Of a stretch of DNA of 64,000 nt, positions 22,795-30,711 are shown piece by piece. Source of the stretch: Thermoleophilaceae bacterium. Lineage in GTDB: Bacteria; Actinomycetota; Thermoleophilia; Solirubrobacterales; Thermoleophilaceae. The stretch is taken from contig DASUWY010000005.1 of assembly GCA_036378175.1 (NCBI GenBank), forward strand, positions 1-64,000, read 5' to 3'. Position numbers and translations under genes: made by a program. The notes under the pieces are model-generated. The model did not search any database. It saw only the letters and a program-made list of their open reading frames with translations, and was not told the DNA's origin. How positions within the stretch are numbered: the first letter of the stretch is position 1; each line of letters opens with the position of its first letter.

Positions 22795-23558
22795 CCGGGA
22801 CGGACAACAAGCCGCAGCTGCGACTGCACCGGCAGTCGTTCCACGAGAGCCCGGAGCTCGACATCGCGGTGTCGCGCGCGATCCTGTTGCGTGTCGCGGC
22901 CGGCGAGCAGCCCGAGACGATGCGGCTCACGCGCCCGCCCGCGATGGTCGCGTTCGGGCGCCAGGACGTGGCCAGCGCCAACTACGCGGAGGGTGTGAAG
23001 GCTGCGCGCGACGCCGGGTTCGCGGCGATCGAGCGCCTGGCCGGCGGCCGCGCCGCGATCTTCCACGAGCAGACCCTCGCGATCGCGCACGCGCGCCCCG
23101 ACGAGGAGCCGCAGGCGCACATCTACCCACGCTTCGACGAGGCGTCCGGCTGGATCGAGCGCGCGCTGAAGCGGGTCGGGATCGACGCGCGCGTGGGGGA
23201 GGTGCCGGGCGAGTACTGCCCCGGCGGCTACAGCGTGAACGCGCGCGGCCAGAAGAAGCTCGCCGGGATCGGCCAGAAGCTCATCAAGAATGCGGGGCAC
23301 CTTGGCGGGGTGCTCGTGGTGGACGGCAGCGAACGCGTGCGTGCTGCGCTCGTGCCCGTGTACGAGGCACTCGGTCTCGAGTTCGACCCGTCAACCGCGG
23401 GGAGCGTGGCCGACGAGCTTGCCGAGGTCACGCTCCTCGAGGTGGAGAACGCGCTGCTGGCCGACCTGGGCGAGCGGTACGAGATCGAGGAGGCGCCGCT
23501 CGAACCGGCCACGCTCGAACTGGCCGAGCGGCTGGCGCCCGAGCATCGGTCGCCCTAG
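22761..23558 (+). CDS. Lipoate-protein ligase A-like (BPL/LplA/LipB fold)
   Basis: About 265 residues. The conserved core runs from LRLHRQSFHESPELDIAVSR through RPPAMVAFGRQDV and ERLAGGRAAIFHEQTLAIAH, the substrate-loop block, to PGGYSVNARGQKKLAGIGQ, whose Lys is the family's catalytic-type lysine. The family attaches lipoate, octanoate or biotin to carrier proteins. The lipoyl target and exact reaction are unknown. The start is uncertain: there is no ATG or GTG between the msrB stop and the conserved region. The nearest standard start, GTG 22761, lies 34 bases inside msrB, and a CTG near 22811 is the alternative. The stop shares CTAG 23555-23558 with the convergent gene. Confidence 0.75.
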   Translation: MRARAGYEREVAGTDNKPQLRLHRQSFHESPELDIAVSRAILLRVAAGEQPETMRLTRPPAMVAFGRQDVASANYAEGVKAARDAGFAAIERLAGGRAAIFHEQTLAIAHARPDEEPQAHIYPRFDEASGWIERALKRVGIDARVGEVPGEYCPGGYSVNARGQKKLAGIGQKLIKNAGHLGGVLVVDGSERVRAALVPVYEALGLEFDPSTAGSVADELAEVTLLEVENALLADLGERYEIEEAPLEPATLELAERLAPEHRSP

Positions 23559-24232
23559 CGAACGGTCACGCGGACCGGGCGGCTCGCCGCGATCCCGAAC
23601 ATCCCGTCGCCGGGGAACAGCGCGCGGTACACGCCGCTGCGCCGCACGCGCAGCCGCAGCCGGAAGGTGGAGGCCGATGACGAAAGCGTGTGGGACACGG
23701 TCCTGAAGCGCCCGTGGCGGTCCGCCTGCTGAAGGTCGATCGTGGCGCCGGGATGGGCGGGGGCGCCGGTGCCCGTGAAGGTCACGAGGCTCTTGCGCTT
23801 CACTCGCGTCCGGCTTGCCCTGAAGTGCTGCAGCTTCATCGGGAGCTTCACGAGCCTGTCCTTGCTCTGCACCGGAGCGGCCGTCTGCCAGATCGCGCGG
23901 TAGGTCGTGTTCTGCGTGATCGTCTGGTGGTACGTGAAGTAGCCCTCGAAGTCGGTGGTGAGCGTCGCCACCGGCGTCCACGCGGTGAACGGGAAGGTGC
24001 TCGCGTAGAGCACCACGGTCTGGCCGGCCACGTCGCTGGGGGGCTCGGTGGGCGGCACCTCGGCGTGGCCATAGACGTAGGTGAGGCCGAATGGCCTCGG
24101 GTACTGATGGGCGCCGAGAATCAGCGTTGGGACGGCCGGCTGCGCGGCCGCCTGCGAGGTCATGAGCAGTGCAGCGACCATCGCCGCCGCGAGTGCGGCA
24201 TGAATCGAGCGCGGGCGGCCCCTACCGGTCAT
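23555..24232 (-). CDS. Secreted beta-sandwich protein, function unknown
   Basis: A 225-residue protein with a Sec-type signal (residues about 12-31, AALAAAMVAALLMTSQAAAQ). It is followed by beta-rich, Ig-like repeats such as GQTVVLYASTFPFTAWTPVA and TIDLQQADRHGRFRTVSHTL. The second repeat resembles the Ig-like part of the RlpA-like protein at 18086 (GRFHASFR against GRFRTVSH), the kind of domain found in extracellular actinobacterial proteins. I use ATG 24232; a TTG at 24244 is also in frame. No enzymatic motif is visible. Confidence 0.7.
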   Translation of the reverse strand: MTGRGRPRSIHAALAAAMVAALLMTSQAAAQPAVPTLILGAHQYPRPFGLTYVYGHAEVPPTEPPSDVAGQTVVLYASTFPFTAWTPVATLTTDFEGYFTYHQTITQNTTYRAIWQTAAPVQSKDRLVKLPMKLQHFRASRTRVKRKSLVTFTGTGAPAHPGATIDLQQADRHGRFRTVSHTLSSSASTFRLRLRVRRSGVYRALFPGDGMFGIAASRPVRVTVR

Positions 24233-24298
24233 CGCACGTTGCAAAACAAGAGACGGCTAAAGGTATCGGTCCTGGCCGAGCCGTCCTCAGAGTGCTAG

Positions 24299-24314
24299 CT
24301 TACGTTCACGTAAG
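24299..24314. promoter_or_regulatory. Perfect palindromic operator ahead of the MFS-MerR operon
   Basis: CTTACGT-TC-ACGTAAG has perfect 7-bp arms and ends seven bases before the ATG of the exporter. TTACGT half-sites of this form are known for some MerR-family regulators (LiuR type, from memory). A MerR gene is the second gene of the operon, so autoregulation by the product of 25796-26245 is the simplest reading. Confidence 0.6.
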
Positions 24315-24320
24315 AAACTC

Positions 24321-25799
24321 ATGGCACTGCTCGACACCTCAGCCATCACTGCCCGCAGGCGCCTCGGCGTAGGCGCCGAGCACCCGCACTACAAGTGGTG
24401 GGCGCTGTCCTGCACGAGCCTGGGCATGCTGCTCGCCACCATCAACTCGGGCACGCTGATCATCGCGCTGCCCGACCTCGAGCGCAGCCTCGGCACGTCG
24501 CTCTTGCAGCTCGTGTGGGTGATCCTCGTGTACATGATCGCCAGCACCGTGCTGGTACTCACCGCGGGCCGGCTGGCCGACCTGTTCGGCCGAAAGAGGG
24601 CCTACGTGGGCGGCTTCCTCGTGTTCGCGCTCGCATCCCTCGGCGCCGGCTTCGCCGGGGGAGGCACCGAGCTCATCCTCTGGCGAATCCTGCAGGGAAT
24701 CGGCGGCGCGTTCCTGTTCGCGAACTCGGCCGCCATCGTCACGGACGCGTTCCCGCGCGAGCAGCTTGGCCTCGCGATGGGCACCAACACGATGGTCGCC
24801 GCGGTGGGTCTCGTGATTGGACCGGTGCTTGGCGGCGCGCTCGTTGCGATCTCCTGGCACTGGGTGTTCTGGTTCAACGTGCCGCTCGGCATCGCCGGCA
24901 GCCTGTGGGCCGCCGCGGTGCTGCACGAGCTCGCGAGCCCGGACCCGGAGCGGCGGCTCGACCTGCTCGGGACGACGGTCTACGTGGTCGGCCTCACCGG
25001 CCTGGTGCTGGGCATCTCGAAGGGCGGCCTCTCCGGCTGGAGCAACACCACGGTGATCGCGAGCCTGATCGCGGCCGCCGTGCTGCTGCCGCTGTTCGTC
25101 CTCATCGAGACGCGCCAGCGCGCGCCGATGCTCGACCTCTCGATCTTCAGGAACAAGCTCTTCGCCGCGGCGTCCGGCGCGGCATTCATCAACGGCCTGT
25201 CGCGCTTCGCGCTGATGTTCATCTTCGTCTTCTACTTCCAGGGCCCGCAGGGAGACACGCCGATCATCGCGGGCGTGAAGCTCGCGCCGATGGCGATCGC
25301 GATGCTCATCTCCTCGCCGATCGCCGGCATCGTGGCCGACCGCCATGGTTCGCGCGGGCTCGCTGCGGCGGGCATGGTCGTCACAGCGGTCGGGCTGGCG
25401 CTGATGACCACCCTCCAGATCGACTCGCCCTACTGGCAGAGCGGCCTGTGGCTCTTCATCGTGGGCATCGGATCGGGCATGTTCAACAGCCCGAACACCG
25501 CCGCCATGATGGGCGTGGTGCCCGTGGCGAGGCGCGGCATCGCCGCGGGCGCGCGCGTGATGCTCCAGAACACGGGAGCGGTGATCTCGATCGCGTTCGT
25601 GATCGCGGTGCTCACGGCGGCGGTGCCGAAGACCGTGATGTTCAAGATCTTCTCCGGCCTTGCCAGCGGCCTGTCGAGCGCCAAGCTCGACCCGTTCATT
25701 TCGAACATGCACCTCGCACTGTGGTGTCTCGCGGGCGTGTCGCTCGTCGGCGCCGTGGTGTCGATGATGCGTCCCAAGCACGCGGGGGCAGAGGTGTGA
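24321..25799 (+). CDS. MFS exporter of the DHA2 (EmrB/QacA) type
   Basis: A 492-residue membrane protein with about fourteen helices. Its markers are NSGTLIIALPDLERSLGTS after TM1, the GRLADLFGRKRAYVGGFLVF loop, the RILQGIGGAFLFANSAAI helix and the antiporter motif VGLVIGPVLGGALV. The second half has APMAIAMLISSPIAGIVADR. DHA2 proteins are proton-driven drug or metabolite exporters. The ATG lies directly downstream of a palindromic operator, and the gene overlaps the MerR regulator, so induction by a substrate of the pump is likely; this is inference. Confidence 0.9.
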   Translation: MALLDTSAITARRRLGVGAEHPHYKWWALSCTSLGMLLATINSGTLIIALPDLERSLGTSLLQLVWVILVYMIASTVLVLTAGRLADLFGRKRAYVGGFLVFALASLGAGFAGGGTELILWRILQGIGGAFLFANSAAIVTDAFPREQLGLAMGTNTMVAAVGLVIGPVLGGALVAISWHWVFWFNVPLGIAGSLWAAAVLHELASPDPERRLDLLGTTVYVVGLTGLVLGISKGGLSGWSNTTVIASLIAAAVLLPLFVLIETRQRAPMLDLSIFRNKLFAAASGAAFINGLSRFALMFIFVFYFQGPQGDTPIIAGVKLAPMAIAMLISSPIAGIVADRHGSRGLAAAGMVVTAVGLALMTTLQIDSPYWQSGLWLFIVGIGSGMFNSPNTAAMMGVVPVARRGIAAGARVMLQNTGAVISIAFVIAVLTAAVPKTVMFKIFSGLASGLSSAKLDPFISNMHLALWCLAGVSLVGAVVSMMRPKHAGAEV

Positions 25800-26245
25800 G
25801 CGAGCGCCGCCTGCGAATCGGCGAGCTGGCCGAGCTCACCGGCACCACACCGCGGACCATCCGCTACTACGAGGAGATCGGGCTGCTTCCGGCTTCGGAG
25901 GAGCGCGAGCAGGGCAAGCGCCGCCTGTACGACGATGCCGACGTCGAGCGCCTCAAGGAGCTCATCCGGCTGCGCGACCTGCTCAACCTGAGCCTCGACG
26001 AGCTCAGCCAGCTCGTGGCCGCCGAAGCGGCGCGGGCCGAGCTGCGCCGCGAGTTCCACGAGACAGACGACGTCGACCACAGGCGGGCGCTGCTCGACCA
26101 GGCGCTCGCCCACATCTGCACGCAGCTCAAGCTCGTGCGCGGCCGCAAGGAGGAGCTCGAGCGGCTCGAGCGGGAGCTCGTGGCGCGGCAGCGCAAGCTG
26201 CGCGGCCGGCTGCGCGAGATCCACACCGAGAACGCCGCGGCATGA
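25796..26245 (+). CDS. MerR-family transcriptional regulator
   Basis: A 149-residue regulator. Residues 5-72 form the MerR winged helix (LRIGELAELTGTTPRTIRYY, then KRRLYDDADVERLKELI). Residues 85-145 form a long antiparallel-type coiled coil rich in Arg, Glu and Leu, used for dimerisation. There are no metal-binding cysteines, so it is not a metal sensor of the classical kind. The GTG start overlaps the exporter stop and its own stop overlaps the next MFS gene (ATGA). It probably binds the palindrome at 24299. Confidence 0.9.
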   Translation: MSERRLRIGELAELTGTTPRTIRYYEEIGLLPASEEREQGKRRLYDDADVERLKELIRLRDLLNLSLDELSQLVAAEAARAELRREFHETDDVDHRRALLDQALAHICTQLKLVRGRKEELERLERELVARQRKLRGRLREIHTENAAA

Positions 26246-27501
26246 CGCCGGCCGCGCCCACGCGCACCGCCGTGGACCGCCGCGGGATGGGAGTGCTCGC
26301 GCTCGGCCACATGCTCGTGGACAGCTGCCAGGGCGCCGTGCCCGCGCTGCTCCCGTTCCTAGTGGCGCAGCGCGGCTACTCGTACGCCGCGGCGTCGGGG
26401 CTCGTGCTCGCCGCCACAGTGTCGTCGTCCGTGATCCAGCCGTTCTTCGGCCACTTCTCCGACCGCCGCTCGCTGGCGTGGCTGCTCGCCATAGGGCCCG
26501 TGATCGGTGGCATCGGCATCGCGCTCGTGGGCGTGATGCACACCTACCCGCTCACCTTCCTCGCGGTGGTGGTGAGCGGCATCGGCGTGGCGGCCTACCA
26601 CCCGGAGGCGTCGCGCTTCGCGAACTACGTGTCAGGCGCGAAGCGTGCCAGCGGCATGAGCCTCTTCTCGCTCGGCGGCAACGTGGGCTTCGCGCTTGGC
26701 CCGGTGCTGATCACCCCGCTCGTGCTCGGCTTCGGCCTGAGGGGGACGCTGTTCATGGCGATCCCCGGTGCCGTGGTGGCGCTCGTGGTGCTCGTGAACC
26801 TTCCGCACCTGGTGGCCTTCCGGCCCGCGCACGCGGGCGATCCCAAGAACCTCGGCAGCCCCGACGACGACTGGTCGGGCTTCACACGCCTCGCCGGTGT
26901 GATCGCCTTCCGCACGTTCGTCTACTTCGGGCTGCTCACCTTCGTGCCGCTCTATTACACCGGGGCGCTAGGCGCGTCGAAGGCGGCCGCGAACACCGCG
27001 CTCACCGCCATGCTCATCGGCGGGGCGTTCGGCACCCTCATCGGCGGGCCGCTCGCGGACCGCTTCGGCCGCCGCGCCGTGCTGTTCGGGTCGATGACGC
27101 TGCTGCCGCCGCTGATCCTGCTCTTCCACGCGCTCGTCCCGCCTGCGTCCACGGTCGAGCTCTTCTTCATCGGCGCCGCGGTGATCGCCACCTTCAGCGT
27201 GACCGTGGTGATGGGGCAGGAGTACCTGCCCGGCCGGATCGGCACCGCGTCCGGTGTCACGCTCGGCCTCTCCATCGGGCTCGGCGGATTGGGCGCGCCG
27301 CTGCTCGGCCTCGTGGCCGACAGGTGGGGCCTCAACACCACGCTCTACGTGCTCGCCGTACTCCCGCTCGGGGCCCTGGCGCTCACCTTCACGCTGCCTC
27401 CCGCGCGCTCGCGCCGCTCTGCCGTAGGATCGCCACCCGCATGGCCAGCATCAACACCACCGCCGGCCCGGTCGACCACGGTGAGCTCGGCCTCACGCTG
27501 A
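26242..27501 (+). CDS. MFS transporter, fosmidomycin-resistance (Fsr) type
   Basis: A 419-residue membrane protein with about twelve helices. GHMLVDSCQGAVPALLPFLV in the first helix, the FGHFSDRRSLAWLL loop and GVAAYHPEASRFANYVSG match the Fsr/YfkF-like MFS group. The second half has GGPLADRFGRRAVLFGSM. The gene overlaps the MerR stop by ATGA. Its last 20 codons overlap the start of the lactonase gene, and that stretch (PPAWPASTPPPARSTTVSSA) is low-complexity and unlike a family C-terminus. The frame may simply run on past the functional end. The substrate is unknown. Confidence 0.85.
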   Translation: MTPAAPTRTAVDRRGMGVLALGHMLVDSCQGAVPALLPFLVAQRGYSYAAASGLVLAATVSSSVIQPFFGHFSDRRSLAWLLAIGPVIGGIGIALVGVMHTYPLTFLAVVVSGIGVAAYHPEASRFANYVSGAKRASGMSLFSLGGNVGFALGPVLITPLVLGFGLRGTLFMAIPGAVVALVVLVNLPHLVAFRPAHAGDPKNLGSPDDDWSGFTRLAGVIAFRTFVYFGLLTFVPLYYTGALGASKAAANTALTAMLIGGAFGTLIGGPLADRFGRRAVLFGSMTLLPPLILLFHALVPPASTVELFFIGAAVIATFSVTVVMGQEYLPGRIGTASGVTLGLSIGLGGLGAPLLGLVADRWGLNTTLYVLAVLPLGALALTFTLPPARSRRSAVGSPPAWPASTPPPARSTTVSSASR

Positions 27502-28388
27502 TCCACGAGCACATGCGCGTGCGTTCGGAGGCGGTGTCCTTCCAGTTCCCGCACCTCTACGACGAGCAGCGCGAATACGAGCGCGCGGTGGCGCAGGTGA
27601 GCGCCGCCATGGAGCGCGGCGTGAAGACGATCTGCGACCCCACCGTGATGGAGGCGGGCCGGGACATCCGCTTCATGTCGCGCATCGCGGAGGAGACGGG
27701 CGTCCAGCTCGTGGCCTCCACCGGCATCTACGCCTACCACTACGTGGCGCCGCACTTCCAGAACCGCGACATCGACTACATGGCCGACCAGTTCGTGCGC
27801 GACATCGAGGTGGGCATACAGGGCACCGCCGTCAAGGCCGGCTTTCTCAAGTGCTGCACCGACCACCAGGGCGTGACCGACGACGTGGAGAAGGTGCTGC
27901 GCGCAACCGCCCGCGCGTCCAACCGCACCGGGCGCCCGATCATGACCCACTCGCACCCGCAGTCCGGCCAGGGGCTGGCGCAGATGAAGGTGTTCGAGGA
28001 GGAGGGCGTCCCGCCCGAGCGCGTGCTGATCGGGCACACCGGCGACACCGACTCGCTCGACTACATCGAGGAGCTCCTCTCGCACGGCCCCTACATCGGA
28101 ATGGACCGCTACGGGCTCGACATCATCCTGCCCACCGAGCAGCGCAACTCCACGGTGGTCGAGCTGGTGAGGCGCGGCTACGCGGAGCGCATGATGCTGT
28201 CGCAGGACGCCTGCTGCACGATCGACTGGTTCCCCGAGGAGCTGGTCGCGAAGATGGCGCCGAACTGGAAGATGACCTACGTGCTCGACGAGATCGTGCC
28301 GGCGCTGAAGGACGCGGGCGTGACCGACGATCAGGTGGACCTGATGATGGTGGGCGCGCCGCGCCGCTGGCTCAGCGCGGCAGCCTGA
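27441..28388 (+). CDS. Phosphotriesterase-like metal hydrolase (lactonase family)
   Basis: A 315-residue TIM-barrel enzyme with a binuclear metal site. The pieces in order are LTLIHEHMRV (HxH), GTAVKAGFLK with the bridging carboxylated lysine, MTHSHPQSGQ, VLIGHTGDTD and LSQDACCTIDW with the terminal Asp. All ligands are present. Phosphotriesterase-like lactonases cleave lactones, including homoserine lactones, and some organophosphates. Which applies here is not readable from sequence. ATG 27441 lies inside the end of the upstream MFS gene, so the four genes 24321-28388 form one operon of export, sensing and hydrolysis. Confidence 0.88.
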   Translation: MASINTTAGPVDHGELGLTLIHEHMRVRSEAVSFQFPHLYDEQREYERAVAQVSAAMERGVKTICDPTVMEAGRDIRFMSRIAEETGVQLVASTGIYAYHYVAPHFQNRDIDYMADQFVRDIEVGIQGTAVKAGFLKCCTDHQGVTDDVEKVLRATARASNRTGRPIMTHSHPQSGQGLAQMKVFEEEGVPPERVLIGHTGDTDSLDYIEELLSHGPYIGMDRYGLDIILPTEQRNSTVVELVRRGYAERMMLSQDACCTIDWFPEELVAKMAPNWKMTYVLDEIVPALKDAGVTDDQVDLMMVGAPRRWLSAAA

Positions 28389-28423
28389 CCCTCGCGGACT
28401 TGTTGCTGCTCCGGTGCGTTGTG

Positions 28424-28546
28424 ATGGCGCGCCTGCGCTCTTTCGCGTACCGGAAGCTCGCGAGACTTCCTGGGGGACTGCGTGTTCTTGAGAGAGGACA
28501 CCCGATGGCCTCTGACGGGGTACGCCGGGTTTGCGAGTCCAGCTGA
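28424..28546 (+). CDS. Possible 40-residue basic peptide
   Basis: ATG 28424 opens a 40-codon frame rich in Arg and Leu (MARLRSFAYRKLARLPGGLR...), with a second in-frame ATG at 28505 after AGAGAGGACACCCG. The stop overlaps the left arm of the strong hairpin at 28545-28579. Small stems (GGAAG/CTTCC near 28450) lie within it. It could be a small protein, a leader peptide or chance. Codon position and placement are suggestive only. The rest of the 28389-28687 gap holds the hairpin and the operator-like repeat listed below. Confidence 0.25.
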   Translation: MARLRSFAYRKLARLPGGLRVLERGHPMASDGVRRVCESS

Positions 28547-28579
28547 AAGCGGCCCGGACCGGATGCCCGGGCCGCTTTC
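28545..28579 (+). terminator. Strong GC hairpin after the lactonase operon
   Basis: GAAAGCGGCCCGG (28545-28557) pairs perfectly with CCGGGCCGCTTTC (28567-28579), a 13-bp stem with a 9-base loop. Bases downstream are CGCGTTCTCTG, only moderately T-rich. The flanking AAAG/CTTT makes it usable on both strands. It most likely ends transcription of the 24321-28388 operon or of a small RNA. Confidence 0.75.
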
Positions 28580-28613
28580 GCGTTCTCTGCCCTCTCAGCA
28601 CGTAACCCGCGCG

Positions 28614-28648
28614 GTTGCAAGGTTTAATGTGTCATCGATCCGTGCAAC
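28614..28648. promoter_or_regulatory. GTTGCA/TGCAAC inverted half-sites ahead of the membrane-protein operon
   Basis: GTTGCA (28614-28619) and TGCAAC (28643-28648) face each other across 23 bases that include the AT-rich TTTAATGTGTCAT, a likely promoter region. The same GTTGC-type half-site recurs at 32827-32874, and the TetR gene lies between the two places. This suggests a shared operator. Confidence 0.4.
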
Positions 28649-28687
28649 ATAGGTACGGAGGATGCGGGAACCGACCTCGGGAGGGTC

Positions 28688-30538
28688 ATGAACACGCTTG
28701 TTTCGACTGTTCTGGCAGCAGGAGAGCCGGCAAAGGGCGCGCCGATCGGCGACGTGATCTGGGGCACAGCGGCCGCGACGGCCGCCACCGCCCTCGTGAT
28801 CTGGGTGGCGATGGCGCACCGCGCGGGGCGGATCTCGTGGCTCCAGCGCGTGGCGGACTTCAGCTCGCGCGTGTCTGGGCTGCCGCCCTGGACCGCGCTG
28901 CCAGGTGCGATCACCGGCGCATCGCTGATCGTCGCGGGCTTCGGCTTCTACTGGGACGTGGCAAAGCACATCGACACGGGTCGCGACCCCGGCCCGTTCG
29001 GCACTGTCGCGCACTATCCGATCCTCATCGGGCTGTTCGGCATCACGATCGGCGGGTTCACCGCGATCGTCCTCGGCACCGGCAAGGGCGTGCCCACGTC
29101 GCTTCGCATAGCCGACGACTGGCGCGCGCCTCTTGGTGGCGTCCTCATCTTCCTGTGCGGCGCGTTCGCCCTGAGCGGCTTCCCGCTCGACGACGTGTGG
29201 CACACGCTCTTCGGCCAGGACGTGACGCTTTGGGGGCCGACCCATGTGCTGATGATCGGCGGAGCGTCGCTGTCGGCGCTCGGCGTCTGGGTCCTCCTCG
29301 TGGAGGGCAGGCGCGCGCTCGGCTGGAGCGAGCAGCAGGAGCGCGAGCAGCCGCTCTGGCTGCGACTGCGGACCACGATGATCGTCGGCGGCTTCCTCGT
29401 CGGGCTCTCCACCCTGCAAGGCGAGTTCGACTACGGCGTTCCGCAGTTCCAGCTCGTCTTCCAGCCGATCATGATCATGTTCGCCGCGGGCGTCGGGCTC
29501 GTGGCCGCGCGCGTGCGGCTTGGCCGCTTCGGCGCACTGCAGGCGGTGGCGTCGTTCCTCGTGGTGCGCGGGCTGTTCACGCTCGTGATCGGACCCGTGT
29601 TCGGGCTGAGCACCCTGCACATGCCGCTCTACCTGGCGGAGGCGATCGTCGTGGAGCTCGCCGCGCTTGCGATTCCGCGCGCGAAGCCCCTCACGCTCGG
29701 CGTTGCGGCGGGCGGCCTCATCGGCACCGTCGGGCTCGCTGCCGAATGGGGCTGGTCCCACGTGTGGATGCCGCTGCCGTGGCCGAGCGCGATGCTTCCC
29801 GAGGCGGCGATCCTCGGCTTCGCTGCCGCACTCGCGGGCGGCGTGATCGGCGGCTATCTCGGCCGCGCGCTGTTGTCGGGCGACGTCGCGCCGCAGCGCG
29901 GTCCGCGCTGGCTGCTGCCGGCCGCCGCGGTTGTCGCGCTCTTCTGCATCGCGTTCCCGCTGCCGATGGACAGCGGCAGCCCGGCCAGGGCCACCGTCGC
30001 GCTCACCACGGCGCAGGGCGGCCCGCACCGCACCGCCAACGCAACCATCAAGATCTCGCCCGCGAGCGCGGCCGCGCACCACGAGTGGCTCACCATGACC
30101 GCGTGGCAGGGCGGCGCCCTTCAGGTGGACCGGCTCAAGCAGGTGGGTCCGGATACGTGGCGCACGACGCAGCCCGTGCCGGTGTACGGCAAGTGGAAGT
30201 CGATGCTGCGGCTCGAGAACGGACGCGGCGTGCGGGCCGTCCCCGTCTACCTGCCGGAGGACCCGGCCATCCCGGCCAAGGGGGTGCCGGCCAAGGCGCA
30301 CTTCACGCGCCCGTTCGTGCGCGACAAGAAGATCCTCCAGCGCGAGGCGGTGGGCGGCAGCACCTGGCTGGCCACGCCCGCCTATCTGCTGCTGCTCGCG
30401 ATCGCCGCGATGTGGCTCCTGTCCCTCGGCTGGGGCCTGCGGCGGCTCGAGCAGACGGCCGGCGAGCCGGTCCGTGGCGACGTGAGCGATCGCACGGCAG
30501 GGGCCTCGCAGGTGCGGGGGAAGGTGCGGACTGCATGA
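28688..30538 (+). CDS. Polytopic membrane protein with extracytoplasmic C-terminal domain
   Basis: A 616-residue membrane protein I cannot place in a named family. Residues 1-440 contain about ten to eleven hydrophobic segments, with conspicuous WDVAKHIDTGRDPGPFGTVA, DDVWHTLFGQDVTLWGPTHV and QGEFDYGVPQFQLVFQP loops rich in His and Asp. Residues about 445-555 are outside and beta-rich. Their PVPVYGKWKSMLRLENG recalls the YtkA-like domain of copper-resistance CopD proteins. A last helix (about 563-583) precedes a charged tail. The start ATG follows GGGAGGGTC. It overlaps the next small gene by ATGA. A metal or redox role is a guess. Confidence 0.7.
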   Translation: MNTLVSTVLAAGEPAKGAPIGDVIWGTAAATAATALVIWVAMAHRAGRISWLQRVADFSSRVSGLPPWTALPGAITGASLIVAGFGFYWDVAKHIDTGRDPGPFGTVAHYPILIGLFGITIGGFTAIVLGTGKGVPTSLRIADDWRAPLGGVLIFLCGAFALSGFPLDDVWHTLFGQDVTLWGPTHVLMIGGASLSALGVWVLLVEGRRALGWSEQQEREQPLWLRLRTTMIVGGFLVGLSTLQGEFDYGVPQFQLVFQPIMIMFAAGVGLVAARVRLGRFGALQAVASFLVVRGLFTLVIGPVFGLSTLHMPLYLAEAIVVELAALAIPRAKPLTLGVAAGGLIGTVGLAAEWGWSHVWMPLPWPSAMLPEAAILGFAAALAGGVIGGYLGRALLSGDVAPQRGPRWLLPAAAVVALFCIAFPLPMDSGSPARATVALTTAQGGPHRTANATIKISPASAAAHHEWLTMTAWQGGALQVDRLKQVGPDTWRTTQPVPVYGKWKSMLRLENGRGVRAVPVYLPEDPAIPAKGVPAKAHFTRPFVRDKKILQREAVGGSTWLATPAYLLLLAIAAMWLLSLGWGLRRLEQTAGEPVRGDVSDRTAGASQVRGKVRTA

Positions 30539-30684
30539 CGCTCGGCGCTCTGTTGGTCCCGCTCGCTCACTTCGGGCACGTGCTGATCGACGCGCCGATC
30601 TTCTTGGGCCCGGTGCTCGTGCTCACGCTGTGGATCCTGTGGATGGGCCGGCGGGACAGGAACCAGCGCTCCGGCAGGCAATAG
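30535..30684 (+). CDS. 49-residue single-span membrane protein
   Basis: The ATG overlaps the stop of the large membrane protein. The product has one hydrophobic segment (about residues 20-37, PIFLGPVLVLTLWILWMG) and a basic tail RRDRNQRSGRQ, so it would be anchored with the tail inside. Such partners often serve as small subunits of the preceding transporter. No family is recognised. The tight coupling makes it more likely real than chance. Confidence 0.6.
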   Translation: MTLGALLVPLAHFGHVLIDAPIFLGPVLVLTLWILWMGRRDRNQRSGRQ

Positions 30685-30711
30685 CGCCGCCGCCTGTGAG
30701 ATCGTGGGGGA

